Assembly (NCBI GenBank): GCA_905183005.1
Contig: CAJJDO010000076.1
Coordinates: 275,999 to 339,998, forward strand
Direction: 5' to 3'
Length of the DNA stretch: 64,000 bases
Origin: Paramecium pentaurelia
Lineage: Eukaryota > Ciliophora > Oligohymenophorea > Peniculida > Parameciidae
The notes beneath the pieces were generated by a model. The model was not told the origin of the DNA. It ran no database searches and saw only the letters and a program-made list of their open reading frames with translations. This document shows, one piece after another, positions 27,379 through 40,011 of the stretch. The translations under genes and the position numbers were made by a program. Within the stretch, counting starts at the first letter, position 1. Each line of letters opens with the position of its first letter.

Positions 27379-28990
27379 ATGTAAACTATTTAACCTTATC
27401 AAGCTCCATAATTCTTGGATGAAGTGGCCCTTCTATAAATAATAGATACTATTTAATCCCTTCTGAATTTGTTTTAACAACAAATAAATAATGATATGAA
27501 AATATTGATATTAGTAGGTGTAACAGGATCAGGAAAAAGCACAATATTCAATCTTCTTTGTGGTGCTAAATTTAAATTGATAGAAAGCGAAGATGGAGTT
27601 GAAGAATTAGACTTAGAAGAGACATCTTCAGAATTCTCAGTTATGAAGGGAGGAATGAAATCTGTGACTAAAGAGCCAAATTATTATTTTAATGAAGAAT
27701 ATAATCATTTGCTTATTGATTTTCCTGGATTTTAAGATACTAATGGTGAATTGGATTAAATTATGATATAGATGTTATTTTATAAAATTTCACTTAGACA
27801 AAGGTTAAAATACTATACATAGTGAGACATCCTGAATTGGATTTTTAAGAAAGAGGATCAAATTTATAAGAATTTATTAGAACAACATTTAAAGAGTAGA
27901 GTATTGGTATAGAAAGCATATCTTTATTATTAAATGCTTTTAATGAAGAAAATTATTCAGATGAAGAAGTTATAGCATCAGCAAGAGAATAAATAAATCA
28001 ATAATATAATACTGGTTGCAATAATTTAAATGTAATAGTTCTTAGAAAAATAAATGAATAAGATGATATAGTTAGGTAATTTTCTGAGGAAAAGAGAAGA
28101 AAAATGTGGGAAGACATAATTAAATCCAAAGAAATAGAATTTGAACCTATTTAAATTCTTCATACGGAAAAAATAAGTAATTATTTAAGTGGAAAAAGCT
28201 TTCAATATATAGAAGGTGTTTGCTCATAAATATAAACAAATTTAACTAAAAAATTGTAAAATATATATATAAAAGACATTACAATATTAAAGAAATTAAG
28301 TTCTAAATTTAAAGAACTACCAAAAATTAAAAAAAAAAAATTTTTTATAATGGTTTGAAATATTTGCAATTGTTTCTACCAAAATAGCTTAATAATTGGG
28401 TTGTTTGGAGATAGTAAAATAAAAAAGTGAAGAATTTTAAAAAATATATTTGTTTTTCTCATAATTTTCAAATTTTATCAATGGTTATTTTGAATGCATA
28501 AAATATGGCACTTTTGCCTCTACTTAATATCATGATATGATGAAAATTATTGATAATAAAATAGAATTCCTAAAGGAGAAATAGAAAGTAGAATAAACAA
28601 TAGCAGAAAAGAATTAAGAAATTTAACTTAAAAATATTGCCATGTCAAGAGCAGAGTAATAAAGAAATTAGAAAAAAAAATACCAATAATAATATTAGAA
28701 ACTGAAAATTTGTAATAAAAGATAATTTAGTAAAAAATAGAAAAGAATAAATTAGAAGAAGAAACTTATAAGATAAAGAATAATTATTATAAGCTTCAAT
28801 AATAAAGCAAATAGACTCAAAGTTAATTAGATTACCAAATTAAGTAAGAAGAGAAGGTTAAATTAGAGATTTAAAAGAAATTGAATCAAAAAAAAAATGA
28901 ATTACAATAATTTCAATATGAATAGTTTCGTTAATTGAATGATTTTCTTCAAGATATTATTGAAATAATTTTTCGAACTTTTCATGTTCG
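27379..28990 (+). pseudogene. decayed P-loop GTPase, paralogue of 28645-30561
   Basis: Starts MQTIQPYQAPQFLDEV and has an intact G1 loop (LVGVTGSGKSTIFNLLCGA) and G3 (LIDFPGFQD). At about 27797 the frame slips by one base in a run of A (the intact copy has one more residue here) and TGA follows. The shifted frame continues with KILYIVRHPELDF and about 150 homologous residues, then slips again near 28350 (12 A), near 28480 and near 28730. No GT..AG intron of the right phase mends the first break. The coiled-coil tail ends opposite the 3' end of the intact gene. An assembly error could explain one break but not four. Confidence 0.75.
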
Positions 28991-30561
28991 CTATTATTTT
29001 TCTTCTAGATTTCTTAACATGATTTAGTTAGATCATCTATTTTTTTCTAACTAATCCCCTATTCATCATCAATTAGATTTAATTGTGATTAAGAAATTTA
29101 AGTACTTTATTAAATTTTTCTTAATTCATTCAGTTTATTCTCTTTTTATCTTTAGTTATCATATTCTAATTATTAATGTTTATGGATTAATTCTTAATTT
29201 AAAAATTTAACTTCAAAAGTTTCTTTAATTTCTTTATTCAAATTATTTTATATATCACAATGTAAAACAGATTATTTTTGGAAATTCTATAAAGCCTATT
29301 ATGCTTATTAAGCTTCTAGTTGACGATTTTTTTCAGCTCTTCGTCTTTCCTATGCTTCTATCCTTTTTTGCTCTTCTTCTTCCAAAAGTTCTCGTTATTT
29401 TACAAGAACATCAATTTTAGTTTAAACAATCTTTATGATAATCTCACACTTCTCTTAAGCAATTATTCCATTATGTCTTATATCTTCAAATCCAGAAATA
29501 AATTCTGAAAAAGAAGCAAAAAAATTAAATATTGTCAAAAAATTTTAATAACTTAAATTTGTTGTATTTTCGGAGTTTAAAAGTTCATTTGATCTTATCA
29601 ATAAATTAATTAGTTCTAAAAACCATTAAACCATATCTTTTTACTAATTGTTAATTGTTATTGATATCTCTTTTAAAGAATTTTCTACTTTTTTTATTAA
29701 TTCATAATTAAGATTTTCAATCTAATTATCCAAACTCTTCTCTAAAGTTGAACTTAATTGTTCTAAAATTTTTTCACTTTTTTCACTTAAATATTGACTA
29801 ATTAATTCGCTTTAAGGTATATATTGAGGAAATATAAAAACAGAATTGGATTTCAAAAATTATTAAAATAAAAAATCTCTTTTTTGAATAGTAAAATGTT
29901 GTTAAATATCTTAATGTTTTTTTATTTTTCTCATAACACAAATATTTTGAGGCCTACATCTATAAATTTATTCAAGTTAACCTTAAACATTTTAGATTAG
30001 ATTATCATCTGATAATTTATCATTATAGCAATTTAGCATCAAACAAATTTAAGACATTTCTAAATTTTATCCTTAAAATGTTTGCCTTATGAAATCTTAA
30101 ATTTAAGTTCCTCTGTTATTAAAACGAGTTTCTGGATGTTTAACAACATATACAATTTTCACATTTGCGGATCTGCATATTTAATAAAATAATAATTATA
30201 TAAGAACTTAATCTATCTTTCCATCTGTATCTTAGAATCCAGGAAAATCTATTAATAATGCATTGTACATTTCTGAAAAGTAATAATTAGGACTCTTTGT
30301 GATTGATTTCATTCCTCCTTTTATGGCAGCAAATTGTTATGCTCCATCTTTAATATTTAAGAATTATTAATTTTCCTTACCAATCATGTCAAACTCAGCT
30401 CCGCTCAAGAAATTGAATAAAGTACTTTTACCAGCACCAGTCACTCCTATTAAAATAATTACTTAAGTTTATTTTTAATTATGATCTTCAAACAAACTTA
30501 ATAATTTAGAATAGTTCTTAATTATATATAGTAGTTCTTGTTCGTTAAATTGGTTTTACAT
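28645..30561 (-). CDS. AIG1/GIMAP-like P-loop GTPase with coiled-coil tail, 638 aa
   Basis: Intronless. The GTPase domain occupies about residues 1-230: G1 ILIGVTGAGKSTLFNFLSGA, a GGMKSITKSPNYYF segment, G3 LIDFPGFQDTDG; no clear NKxD G4. A helical region and a long charged coiled coil (VKQRELLEEEEQKRIEAQE) follow to about residue 545. The remaining about 90 residues are Phe/Leu-rich and lie antisense to the decayed paralogue, so the true C-terminus may have been near 28900. Relatives of this type act in membrane or stress responses; no role can be assigned here. Confidence 0.8.
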
Positions 30562-30651
30562 ATTAATAAATACATTGCATGTAATTCTATTATGATTATA
30601 TAATAATTTAATTAAATTTTTTTTCTAAGCCTTATTAAATACTTATTGATT

Positions 30652-30891
30652 TCAAAATATGATAATAATCTCAAAATGCATAAATTTTTTAAGTTGTTAG
30701 AACATCTTTACTTTCTAAAATAAATACAATGTATTTAATACTTGAATCTTAAATATTCAAAATAATTTCTTTAATACTTATAGATCAATCATTCCTAAAA
30801 CATAATAATGATTTCTAATAAAAAATTTAATATTATCCAAATTAATAAATGCTTATAATTCTCTAATATTTATTTGAAATGGTCTTATCAT
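30652..30891 (-). CDS. possible small gene or relic
   Basis: Starts MIRPFQINIRELQAFI. It stays open to a TGA at 30652 only if two intron-like segments (30 and 27 nt, GTATTA..AAG/TAG) are removed, giving about 60 aa. Nothing resembles a known family. The rest of 30562-31037 shows no gene. Confidence 0.2.
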
Positions 30892-31037
30892 TAATTTAGA
30901 TGTAATATAATTTACCTATTTTTATATAATTTTTAATACTCCTCAAATTTATTGTCTTAATTACAATAAAATGTTATTATTTCATTTAATAGTTAAATAT
31001 TATAAAAATGATTAATCATATAGATTATATAAATGAT

Positions 31038-31502
31038 TCAAAATTCTTTCCATTTTTAAGTTACCATTACATCATGATCAATATATGGTTTAATTTATTT
31101 TGCTTTGGTTCTAAGAGGTTCTAAATTCATTTTCAAAGTTAATAATTTTGATTCGTTAACTGATTTATTAGTCATTGGAACATATTTTATTGATCTTTCA
31201 AGTAATTTTGCTTATTGATGTTGTTCTTCAATAAATGATTATGCTCGAAACCTTTAATTTATAACTTAATATAAATGAACTTTCTTTTTTGCTCTTTAAT
31301 ATTCTTTTTCTCTTTAGCGAAACTCTTTTTCTCTTTCTTCTTAAAAATCTCTTAATTTTGATAAGTTTTCTGCAATTTGTATTCTTCGATCTAAAAGAAT
31401 ATCTTATAGATCAAAAGAAGATTGAGACATTGATTTGGAAGGGTTTCTATAGAGAGAATTTTATTATCGTTTGCAATTTGTTTTGGTATTAATAGAAAGC
31501 AT
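31038..31502 (-). CDS. short coiled-coil protein, 154 aa
   Basis: Intronless, starting MLSINTKTNCKRQQNS; a second Met (MSQSSFDLQ) 24 codons on is an alternative start. The middle is a strongly charged helix (DFQEEREKEFRQREKEY); the end is TQKWKEF before TGA. No domain known. Confidence 0.65.
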
Positions 31503-31661
31503 ATTGTTTATTTTTATAATATTTTGACAATATAAATATTTTATTTTTTGAATGATTGGATATCAAAATATTATATTTAGATATATTGATATTAATAAGT
31601 ATTAGAAAATATGGAGCTAAAATAATTATAAAATTGTATATTATTATTTAAATAATAAAAA

Positions 31662-32790
31662 ATGAAGAAAAGTTTGAGTAATTTAATTCCGAATAGTTTT
31701 GTAAAGAAATATTCATTCAGACCACCTGATCCAGCAAAATACACTTTTGAGTTTAGAGATAGAAAATATCATTTTTTTCCAATAATAAAAGGACAGAAGA
31801 AACAAATTTTCAGTTATTAATTACAAATAGACTCATACATACTAAAAAATGATAAATTACACGTTCCTCTAATTCATTTTTCAGGGTAGATGTTAATGTA
31901 AATATAGATTGTAAAATGCGAAAACTGAAGCATCATTATCAAAAGAATGTTTATTTAATTCTAAGTCATTTTAATGTGATACAGAGAAATTATCCCAGAG
32001 GAACAGGATGCTAGTTATATTTTCTCATGCAAATGCAAGTGATTTGGGAGATGTATATTTTTTTGGTGAAAGGATAAGTATAGAATATGGGGTTGATTTT
32101 ATTGCATATGATTATACAGGTTATGGAATAGGGTTTGGATAATATAAAGTTAGTGAATAATAAACATATGATGATTTGTAAACTGTAGTATCATTTGCAA
32201 CTAATAGATTAAATTACTCTTTGAATTAGATTATATTATGGGGTTTTTCATTAGGTTCAGGTCCTGCTTCTGAAATAGCTACACGTTTTTATGGATTAGC
32301 AGGTTTGATATTATAAGCTCCCATTGCATCTATATATAGTTGGTTTGGAGAAGGAGATTATGGAGAATAGGACATGTATGTTAATTATAAGAAGATTTAA
32401 AATGTTAAATGCAACATATTAATAATTCATGGGGATTAAGATAAAATTGTTGGTCAAGAGCACAGTGAGAAATTGTACAATACATATTTGCAAAATAATA
32501 ATAGAGAGAAAATTCAATTGATAATAGTAAAGGATGCTGGACATAATGATTTATAATTTTATATAGAGAGAGGAGAGGATGAATTGGGAGCTTAGATTCG
32601 TCATTTTTTAAGGTAAAAAGGAGCAGGATATAGTGAGTATGAGAATACATTATTGAAAAAATGTTATTTGAAAGAACACATTCCTGGATAAAATATTTAT
32701 TAATGTAATTCATTAAAAAAGTTTTCATATTCTTAAGAAATTTAGTTGAAGAAAACACATAGTTTATTCTCTTTTTGTACTTGTGATTGA
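31662..32790 (+). CDS. ABHD17-like alpha/beta hydrolase, 368 aa
   Basis: Serine hydrolase of the ABHD13/17 group, whose known members depalmitoylate proteins. Oxyanion strand VIFSHANASDLGDV, nucleophile elbow GFSLGSG, Asp in IIHGDQDKIVG, His in DAGHNDL: the full triad is present. The N-terminus (MKKSLSNLIPNSF, FRPPDPAKYTF) matches the family's PPxPxxY start, but the Cys cluster that anchors mammalian ABHD17 is absent. One 22-nt intron (31886-31907). A decayed phosphatase follows. Confidence 0.88.
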
Positions 32791-32859
32791 TTTTTCATTT
32801 ATTCTTATTTATTTTTTCTATGTTCTAATTAATATATATCTATATAATTTAAATTAATA

Positions 32860-35116
32860 ATGGAAGCAATAACATTTAGAGATGACAATCCTTAACCACC
32901 TTTTAGTGTATTTAAAGAAAATGGAAGAGAATTGAAGCAAGTGGAAGTGTACCAACTAATAGAGCAGCACATAAAGCATTGCCTATTGAATTGAATTTAA
33001 TGATTATATTTGGAGGAGCAGTTGGAGGAGGTGGTTTAGCAGATGATAATTTATTTTTATTTGAATTATGTAATGATACTGGTACATGAATTAAAGTAAC
33101 TGTTATTGGAACTACCCTGGTAGAAGGTATGGTCACACTATGGTACTGATAAAACCATATTTAATTTTTTTGAAGGTAATACAAGTTAAGACCTATTAAT
33201 AATGTTTGGTGTTTTAATTTTGAGAAATCACCATATTCATGGATAGTCTAAATTAGAATGCACATCAGAATACCTTGTGTTGAAGTTTATCTTTCAGCTG
33301 CTCTTTGTAATACAGGTTCAGCATATGGAATGATGGTAACATTTGGAAGTAGAGAAAGTGATTAGAGAGCTTTAAATGATACTTGGGGTTTGAGAAGACA
33401 TAGAGATAGAAGATGGGATTGGGTCAGAGCTCCTTATAAAAACTAAAATGAAATACTCGTACAAAGATATTAACATTCAAGGTAGATCAAATCAAGTAGG
33501 TGATATTCTTCCATTTGAATTTATGATATTGAAACATCTGATCGGTATAAATTCTAATCAATCCAGAGATTCAGACATTCATCATGGTTAATTGATTAAT
33601 TTTTTTATTTACATGGTGGAATTAATTCGGATCAACCTAATATTCCTACTGAAAGTATATTGAGATTAGATCTCTATAAACAATTTGCATAAACTCAATA
33701 ATTATTAAAATAATTAAATACAATGAGGAATGATAGAGTTAATGTGAAGTTAATTAAAAAAGTAATTTGAATAAAATTATATTGAAATTCTAATTTAATA
33801 TTTTCATGTAATCATTTAATCCTCGTGCTAATTAAAATTCAAGTAATAATAGTACTCAAGAATAATTTAGAAGAACTAATTAATCAAATCAATAGAGAAG
33901 TTTAATTTATTTAGTAATTTTTAGTTAAATAAACATAATAATAATAAACTCGTGTGTCTTTTGCTAATAATAAAAATATTAAATTAGCTTATTAAACTTT
34001 GGTGGTTGTGGTCTATTAATAAATTGTAAGATGAACACAAGAAATTGGCTGCTGGGTTTCCAAGATCCAAATTTTTAAAATAAATCTTAATTGTTGAATA
34101 AATGGTTGTTCCATTTTATAAAATTTATTATTGCGTAAAGATTATCAATCTATTCCTCCAAATTCAAATCTTGTAACTGGAATTAGAAAAGAATCCATTT
34201 TCAAGTTGTGTGATGAAGTTTAGAGAATTATTTGAAAAAGAGCCTATAGTTAATATTTAGATCTTATGAGATTTTTTGATCATTTCAAAGCTCCATTGAT
34301 TCTTAAGATTATTTATTTTTCGGAGATTATGTTGATAAACACATAAGATCTCTTGAAATAACTTTATTGTTATTTACACTTAAAGTAAAATATAATGATT
34401 AGATTCATTTATTAAGAGGTCATTATGAAGATCCTAAAATAAATAAGATTTATGGATTTGCTGATGAATGTTATTTAAATATACAAAGGAAATAACAGAT
34501 CCTAATAGTATTTATCAAAGAATCAAAAGAGTTTTTTAATATATTACATTTGCTGCAGTAATTGAGGAGAAGATATTTTGTGTTCATGGTGGTATTGGAT
34601 AAACAATATGTACAATTGATGAAATTGAATTAATAAAAATTATGGTCTGATCCATGTTTAAATGATGAAGAATTAGAAAACTAATAAAATGTTGAAAGTG
34701 ATCTTTTTTAAAATAAATCTATAATTAGATTTGGAAATAATAGAATTAATAAATTTCTTTAAGACAACAATTTAAATATGATAAAAAGATCTCATGAATC
34801 TATTAATGAAGGATTTGAAAGATAAAATAATAGTGTAATCACTGTATTTTCTTGTAGTGATTATAGTAATTGTGGCAATAAAGGAAGTATTTGAATGGTA
34901 ATAATAATATAATAGCCATTCTTTCTATTATAAAGAGAGGGGATATAATACCAAAAGTCATTCCGCTAGAAAATATTGAATTTAGAAGAACCAATTTAAA
35001 AAATTTAAGGTTTTGCTAAATACATTAATATTAATAATGATGAAATAATTTATATAAGAAGACTTTTCACTCCTTTAAGATAGAATAAAATTGAATCACA
35101 AAAATAATTCAAATGA
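32860..35116 (+). pseudogene. decayed Kelch-repeat Ser/Thr phosphatase (PPKL/BSL type)
   Basis: Begins MEAITFRDDNPQPPFSVF. The N-terminal half preserves Kelch fragments (LMIIFGGAVGGGG; GRRYGHTMV; GMMVTFGSRESDQRALNDTW; RRWDWVRAPYKN) in different frames. The C-terminal half preserves PP1-like fragments ([59 protein letters not shown]). Internal TGA codons and at least eight frame changes break it, and the GDIHG metal-binding motif is missing. The RGNHE-type motif reads RGHYE and DYVDRG reads DYVDKH. PPKL phosphatases are typical of alveolates and plants. Its last bases overlap the stop of the next, opposite gene. Confidence 0.82.
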
Positions 35117-36241
35117 TATTATTCAAATTATTAGATTAAGAATCTTCTATTTATTATTCTGCATATTATATTAGTTTTATTTGCTTATTCTTTCTATTTA
35201 CAATATTTGAAATTTATTCATCTTCAGAGATAAAAGTACGAATTTCCTCACAAAGCTATTTATATAATGAAAAATATATACATCTTATTTTATGCTTGTT
35301 AATTAATTAATCAAATCTAATGCTCTATTAAGTTCTACATTTAAGAATTTCTGATCCTCAACTAAATTCATCTTTTTTAAATTCTCTTCATCTACATGGT
35401 TTAAAATTGCATCAATATCTCCTTCTAATTCTTTAATATTCTTATCTAAATTAATATTCTCTAGATTAGTTTCTTTTGCTTCTTATTATACTTAATTTAA
35501 TTAGTTATTTATTAATTTCTATTCCTTACTCACAATTTCTAAATTCTCATTTAATTATTAATATTAATCATCTAATTAACCTGATTATTATTATTATATT
35601 TCTTATTTCATTTATATTTATTATAAATAATCTCCTTTTTATCTTTATTCTTTATTCAACATATCAACCATTTTTTTTTATTGTAAAATTACTTTCTCTT
35701 TTTTTGAAATCTCAAATTCTAAATCTTATCTTGTTTATTCAAGTTCTTTATTTTACTTAAAATGCTTATCAAATTCTTTTTCTAAAAGTTAATTTTCCTT
35801 TTCTAATGAATTCTTTGTTTCTATCATATCCTTCATTGTACTCTCCAACTCTTATCTCTCTTATTATAGTTAATCTTTTTATAACATAATTTCATTAGTT
35901 TCTTTCTTTAATATAGCTAACTCATTTTATCTTATTTAAGCTAGTTCCAACAATTAAGGATTATTGTTAGGTAGTCGTTAATGTAATTATTCCTATAAAT
36001 ATTCCAATTCACTTCTTAGTTGTTTTATTTCATTCAAATCAACCTCAGTTTAAGCTCTTCCAACCTTCTATATTTTTTATAGCTCCTCCTAAACCTAAGA
36101 ATATGCATTCTCAAGTCTAGATAGCTAATTATGTAAACTTCCAAAATCTATTTGTCTCTAATGATATTGATATAATTCCCCTTTCAATTAAGCTATAATA
36201 TTATCTTTCTTCTCACTACTCAATGGTTTTTTGTTAGACAT
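35109..36241 (-). CDS. coiled-coil protein, 368 aa
   Basis: Starts MSNKKPLSSEKKDNIIAQLK. Almost the whole length is heptad-like and rich in Gln, Glu and Lys; the N-terminal IDFGSLHNQLSRLENAY is the most conserved-looking part. One 26-nt intron (35256-35281) leads to the end ISEDEQISNIVNRKNKQ. Its start codon is 7 bp from the divergent start of the next gene. A cytoskeletal role is inferred. Confidence 0.78.
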
Positions 36242-36248
36242 TATTAAA

Positions 36249-37214
36249 ATGTCTGATTAATAAATTAAATCTCTCCAGTGTGCAGCAATAGAAACTTAAG
36301 CCTATTATGATGTGTATTGGTAAATACCTTCAAAGTAAGCAGCTGCATATAATATGCTTCTCGATAAATTCAACAGTCTAAAAGCAAAAATTGAAGCTGA
36401 TTTTGATTTCATTCCACTACATCCACAAATATTAGAGATGATAAACTATTTCAATCAAACTGAAACCTCGTAAATCCCATAAATAAAAGATACCGATCAA
36501 ACTTTATTTTTAGGACCTCCTTCACGTGATCCTAGTCAACATTACAATAGATCTATTTAGAGAATATGTTCTCAATTACTAAATGAGAATCTCTTAGAAG
36601 ATCTGGCTGATTTCACAGTTGAAAAGTAAGTATTCTAGAATCTCAATTACATACTTAAATGTAAGGGTTTAACAACTGTGAACATATAACCAATTACAAT
36701 TTAAGTACTTAATAATTATCCCCTCTGGTTTAGTGAAGGATTAGTAAAAACACTCGAAGCTTATTAAAGAGGAAACCTAGTACCTACAGAAATTGATTAT
36801 CTCACAGAATAATAAATTAAATTCATTCATTCAAGTTTAAAATACAAAGATTCCAAGATAAAATAGAAAAATAGCAATAGAAGCAAAAATGATCAGAATA
36901 CAATTTCACCACCCAATAACTTACCAAACATACGTTATTCTGAAATGGATACTTAATAATCCTAATCTTAATAGAACTTTTATTCCAATTAAACCAAACC
37001 TAGAACCAAAAGTATCCTCGTATCTAATTGGTTTCATTTCAAGACATACACAAATCTCAGACCCAGAGACACTCCAAATTAAATAAAGAGACATAAGGCA
37101 GTATCATGTTCATAAGTAGATCTACAGGCTCCCTTTAGTCCTTAAAAGTAGAGTCCCTATAATTTAAAGGCTAGTGTAAAACCTAGATGGTTTGAGCATA
37201 TTTATTAAAAATGA
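36249..37214 (+). CDS. hypothetical protein, 321 aa
   Basis: Intronless frame from MSDQQIKSLQCAAIETQ to TGA. The first about 180 residues look folded and helical (AAYNMLLDKFNSLKAKIEAD; NYPLWFSEGLVKTLEAYQ); the rest is Ser/Asn/Lys-rich. More C-rich codon choice (CTC, ACC, CCC) than neighbours. No family recognised. Confidence 0.75.
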
Positions 37215-38660
37215 TACTAAATTAAATTAGAAAATATTTCTCTAAATTGTCTTAACATGTCTTTTATCTAAGACATAAATACATCAATTAACAATATTAA
37301 ATATACAAATTGAATCCTAATTCAAGAAAAGGGGACAATATTCATCCTAATATAATGAAGTAAAATAAATAAAAGTAAACATAAGAAATTTAAAAGAATT
37401 ACTTATTTGATATTACTACTAATAATATTAAGGGATTGATCAAACTATAATTATGATAATTAAGATCAAATCTAATCCTCTTAAATTTAAGAAATGATTA
37501 AAAGTTCAAAAGAAAATTTATACTAATTTTAAATTAGTTTTCTATTATATTTCTGCATTACAATTGAATTTATAATCAATTCATGAGATAAACTTTAAAT
37601 ATCTAAGCTATTCGAAACTGCAAACTAATAGGAATTACAAAGAAATAAATTTTAAGTTAAAATGAAAAAAATTTTAATTTATGATAAATATCTCCAGATA
37701 ATTTTCAATTCTATTAAAAACAAATGATTGAGTCTCTATATTGATTCAATTATAAATTATCTTAGATATTATGGAAAAATAATATTTTTAAGTTAAGAAA
37801 TGATTAAAATAGCAATTGAAAACACTAAATTATAGATAGATTAATCAAACCTAAATCATGTTTAATTTGGGATTCATGAACATATTAAATTAATAATTTA
37901 ACTTTTAGACATTACTGAATTGATTAATCAATTATTTATTAGATAGGATTGAAATTTTAAAGTACAGCAATCCATAATTAAATTTAAATGAGAATGATGA
38001 TTTAGTCCATAATAAAGAAATAAAAATCAGGTTTGAAGTTGTAAAATATTCATATTCATGATACTATTATTAGATATATATAATTAATACAAAATAGTTT
38101 AACTTAAGAATTATGTATGTGATATTAAATTTGCATTATCTATAGAGGAAGTTAAATAGTTAAGATGAAAATATTTGAATTTAATTACAAAAAATGTTGT
38201 AAATGTTTAAAAAGGAGACTATAGGAGAGATTAACAAAAAAGAAGGATATATTTCTAAGAGATTAATATAGAAATAGACAGATAAATTAGTAACAAAGTA
38301 GATAGTCTAATATTAAAAAAACCACATAAAAAAGCTGACATTTATTACTAAGTAATATTCAAAATTTAAGGATGATTATTTCAATTACAAGATAATAATA
38401 ATCATGAATTGAAAATCTTTATAGTTATATTATATAAATAAAAATAATTCAAATTATTAAACAATATTTTTATTCAGAATATCAAAGTTAATACTTTATA
38501 GTATTATTATGATTGGATTATACTTAAATTAGATGGTCACTGAGTAAAATTGATATAAAATAAAAAATATTAGCATAGAAGATTGAAATAAATAATTAAT
38601 TATAATATTCCATATGAGTTATTTTATTGATAGTTGTATTAATTTTAAATTGAATATCAT
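37215..38660. other. long intergenic region, possibly with a decayed gene
   Basis: About 1.45 kb with frequent TGA in all frames. Only 38205-38370 stays open for about 50 codons (GDYRRDQQKRRIYFQ..) without a start or a recognisable domain. Best read as eroded DNA or a dead gene. Confidence 0.45.
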
Positions 38661-39589
38661 TCAGACGTGCAACAATATTAGCATTGCAGTCATGTTGTCA
38701 CATCCATAGCCAGTAGTAGTATCGATTGCCAAAGAAGAATCGAGCAAATTTTCAAGTACTAATGGTGGTTCCAAACCTTTTTCTAATCTTTCTTCAATGA
38801 ATTACATAACTTTATAACTATTCATTGTTTCAAATAATCCATCACAACCAAGAAATAAGAATCTAGATATATGGAGTAAGTCTTACTTGTCATCCTTATT
38901 CAATTTAATCTTTCTTATTTCAGGTTCAGCAATCACCATTTGTTAATTGGCAGGTAATGGTTCTTATTTAAATTCGAAATCACCAAAAGCACGTGAGACT
39001 GAAAGTGTTCCATTGAGACGACCTTCTTCATTAACAAATCCTCCTGCAAATCTGATTCTAGCCAATTCATTACAAGGAAGATGATCTTTTGTTAACTCAA
39101 TAGTTTCATCATCACGCATCAAAAGACAACGTGAGTCTCCTAAATTGGCAACATATAAAGTCTTTTAGACTACGAGTGCCACTACTGCTGTTGAACCAAT
39201 AAATGTATCTAAAAATGAATGTAGGAATAATATGATTACTTTTAGCCACATTAGTTTTGATCATCTCATCTAAGTGTATAAAACAATCATGTAAGGCTTA
39301 AGTGTAATCTTCACCTATGAATGAAGGTTGCTAAACTAGAGTGTCTACAAAATTATCAGCCAAGTAATTTGAAATCCCAGCACCACCATGTCCATCAAAA
39401 ATAGCAAATATAGATATATCTTCTCTAAATTCTACTTTCATAATATGGGCATCTTCCATTTAAAGTCTCCAACCTATATTGTATTATTACATACTAACCT
39501 TGCATTGATGTAGTATGGCATGACAGAATAGCATTAGACTATGAATCATGCATTTTTTGAGTGATTGGTTACGATAGAAATTAACCCAT
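38661..39589 (-). CDS. PP2C-type protein phosphatase, 282 aa
   Basis: Metal-dependent Ser/Thr phosphatase. MGQFLSQPIT is the N-myristoylable start shared by PPM1-like enzymes, and it is why I place the start upstream of the next Met. Motifs: GWRLQMEDAH, FAIFDGHGG, GSTAVVALV, LYVANLGDSRC, LSVSRAFGDFEFK, LGCDGLFE and a final GCDNMTAMLI, giving all metal-binding Asp residues. Three introns: 39474-39498, 39209-39239, 38863-38886; the last is 24 nt and would otherwise insert eight residues before FLFLGCDG. Confidence 0.93.
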
Positions 39590-40011
39590 TATTTATATTA
39601 TTTATGCTTTTGGTATCAATTTATTTGCCTTTAGACATGAAAATTAGAATCATTTTATAACAATATTTAATAATTTTATATATTGCATTATAAAAAAATT
39701 ATTTTTAATTACTTAATCATCAAAGTTATTAATATTTTGATCCTTTAATCGAATCATTCATCTATCATCACTTTGTCTTTAAAAATAGCATAAAATTTGT
39801 ATAGAAAATGTTTTTTATTTTAAATAATTCCATCAAATAATAAATCTAAATTAATAATAGAAAATAAAATAACTATTATGTTAATCATGATTGATAGAAA
39901 ATTTAGCTATTATAAATATCCATCAATTATACAACAATTCAAATATCATCCAATAATACTCCTTTAATTTTATCATCAAATATGTTTATTATAAAATAAA
40001 ATAAATTTTAT
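39590..40011. other. intergenic between divergent genes
   Basis: 422 bp, AT-rich, between the PP2C start and the pseudokinase start; should contain both promoters. Nothing recognisable. Confidence 0.55.

Noticed and set aside
28973..28991. Small inverted repeat CGAAC..GTTCG as a terminator
   Set aside because: Five-base arms in coding DNA of both GTPase copies; eukaryotic genes do not use such hairpins as terminators and it may be chance.
32405..32758. A 117-codon minus-strand frame
   Set aside because: It lies opposite the catalytic part of the ABHD17-like hydrolase, whose frame has the full Ser-Asp-His triad.
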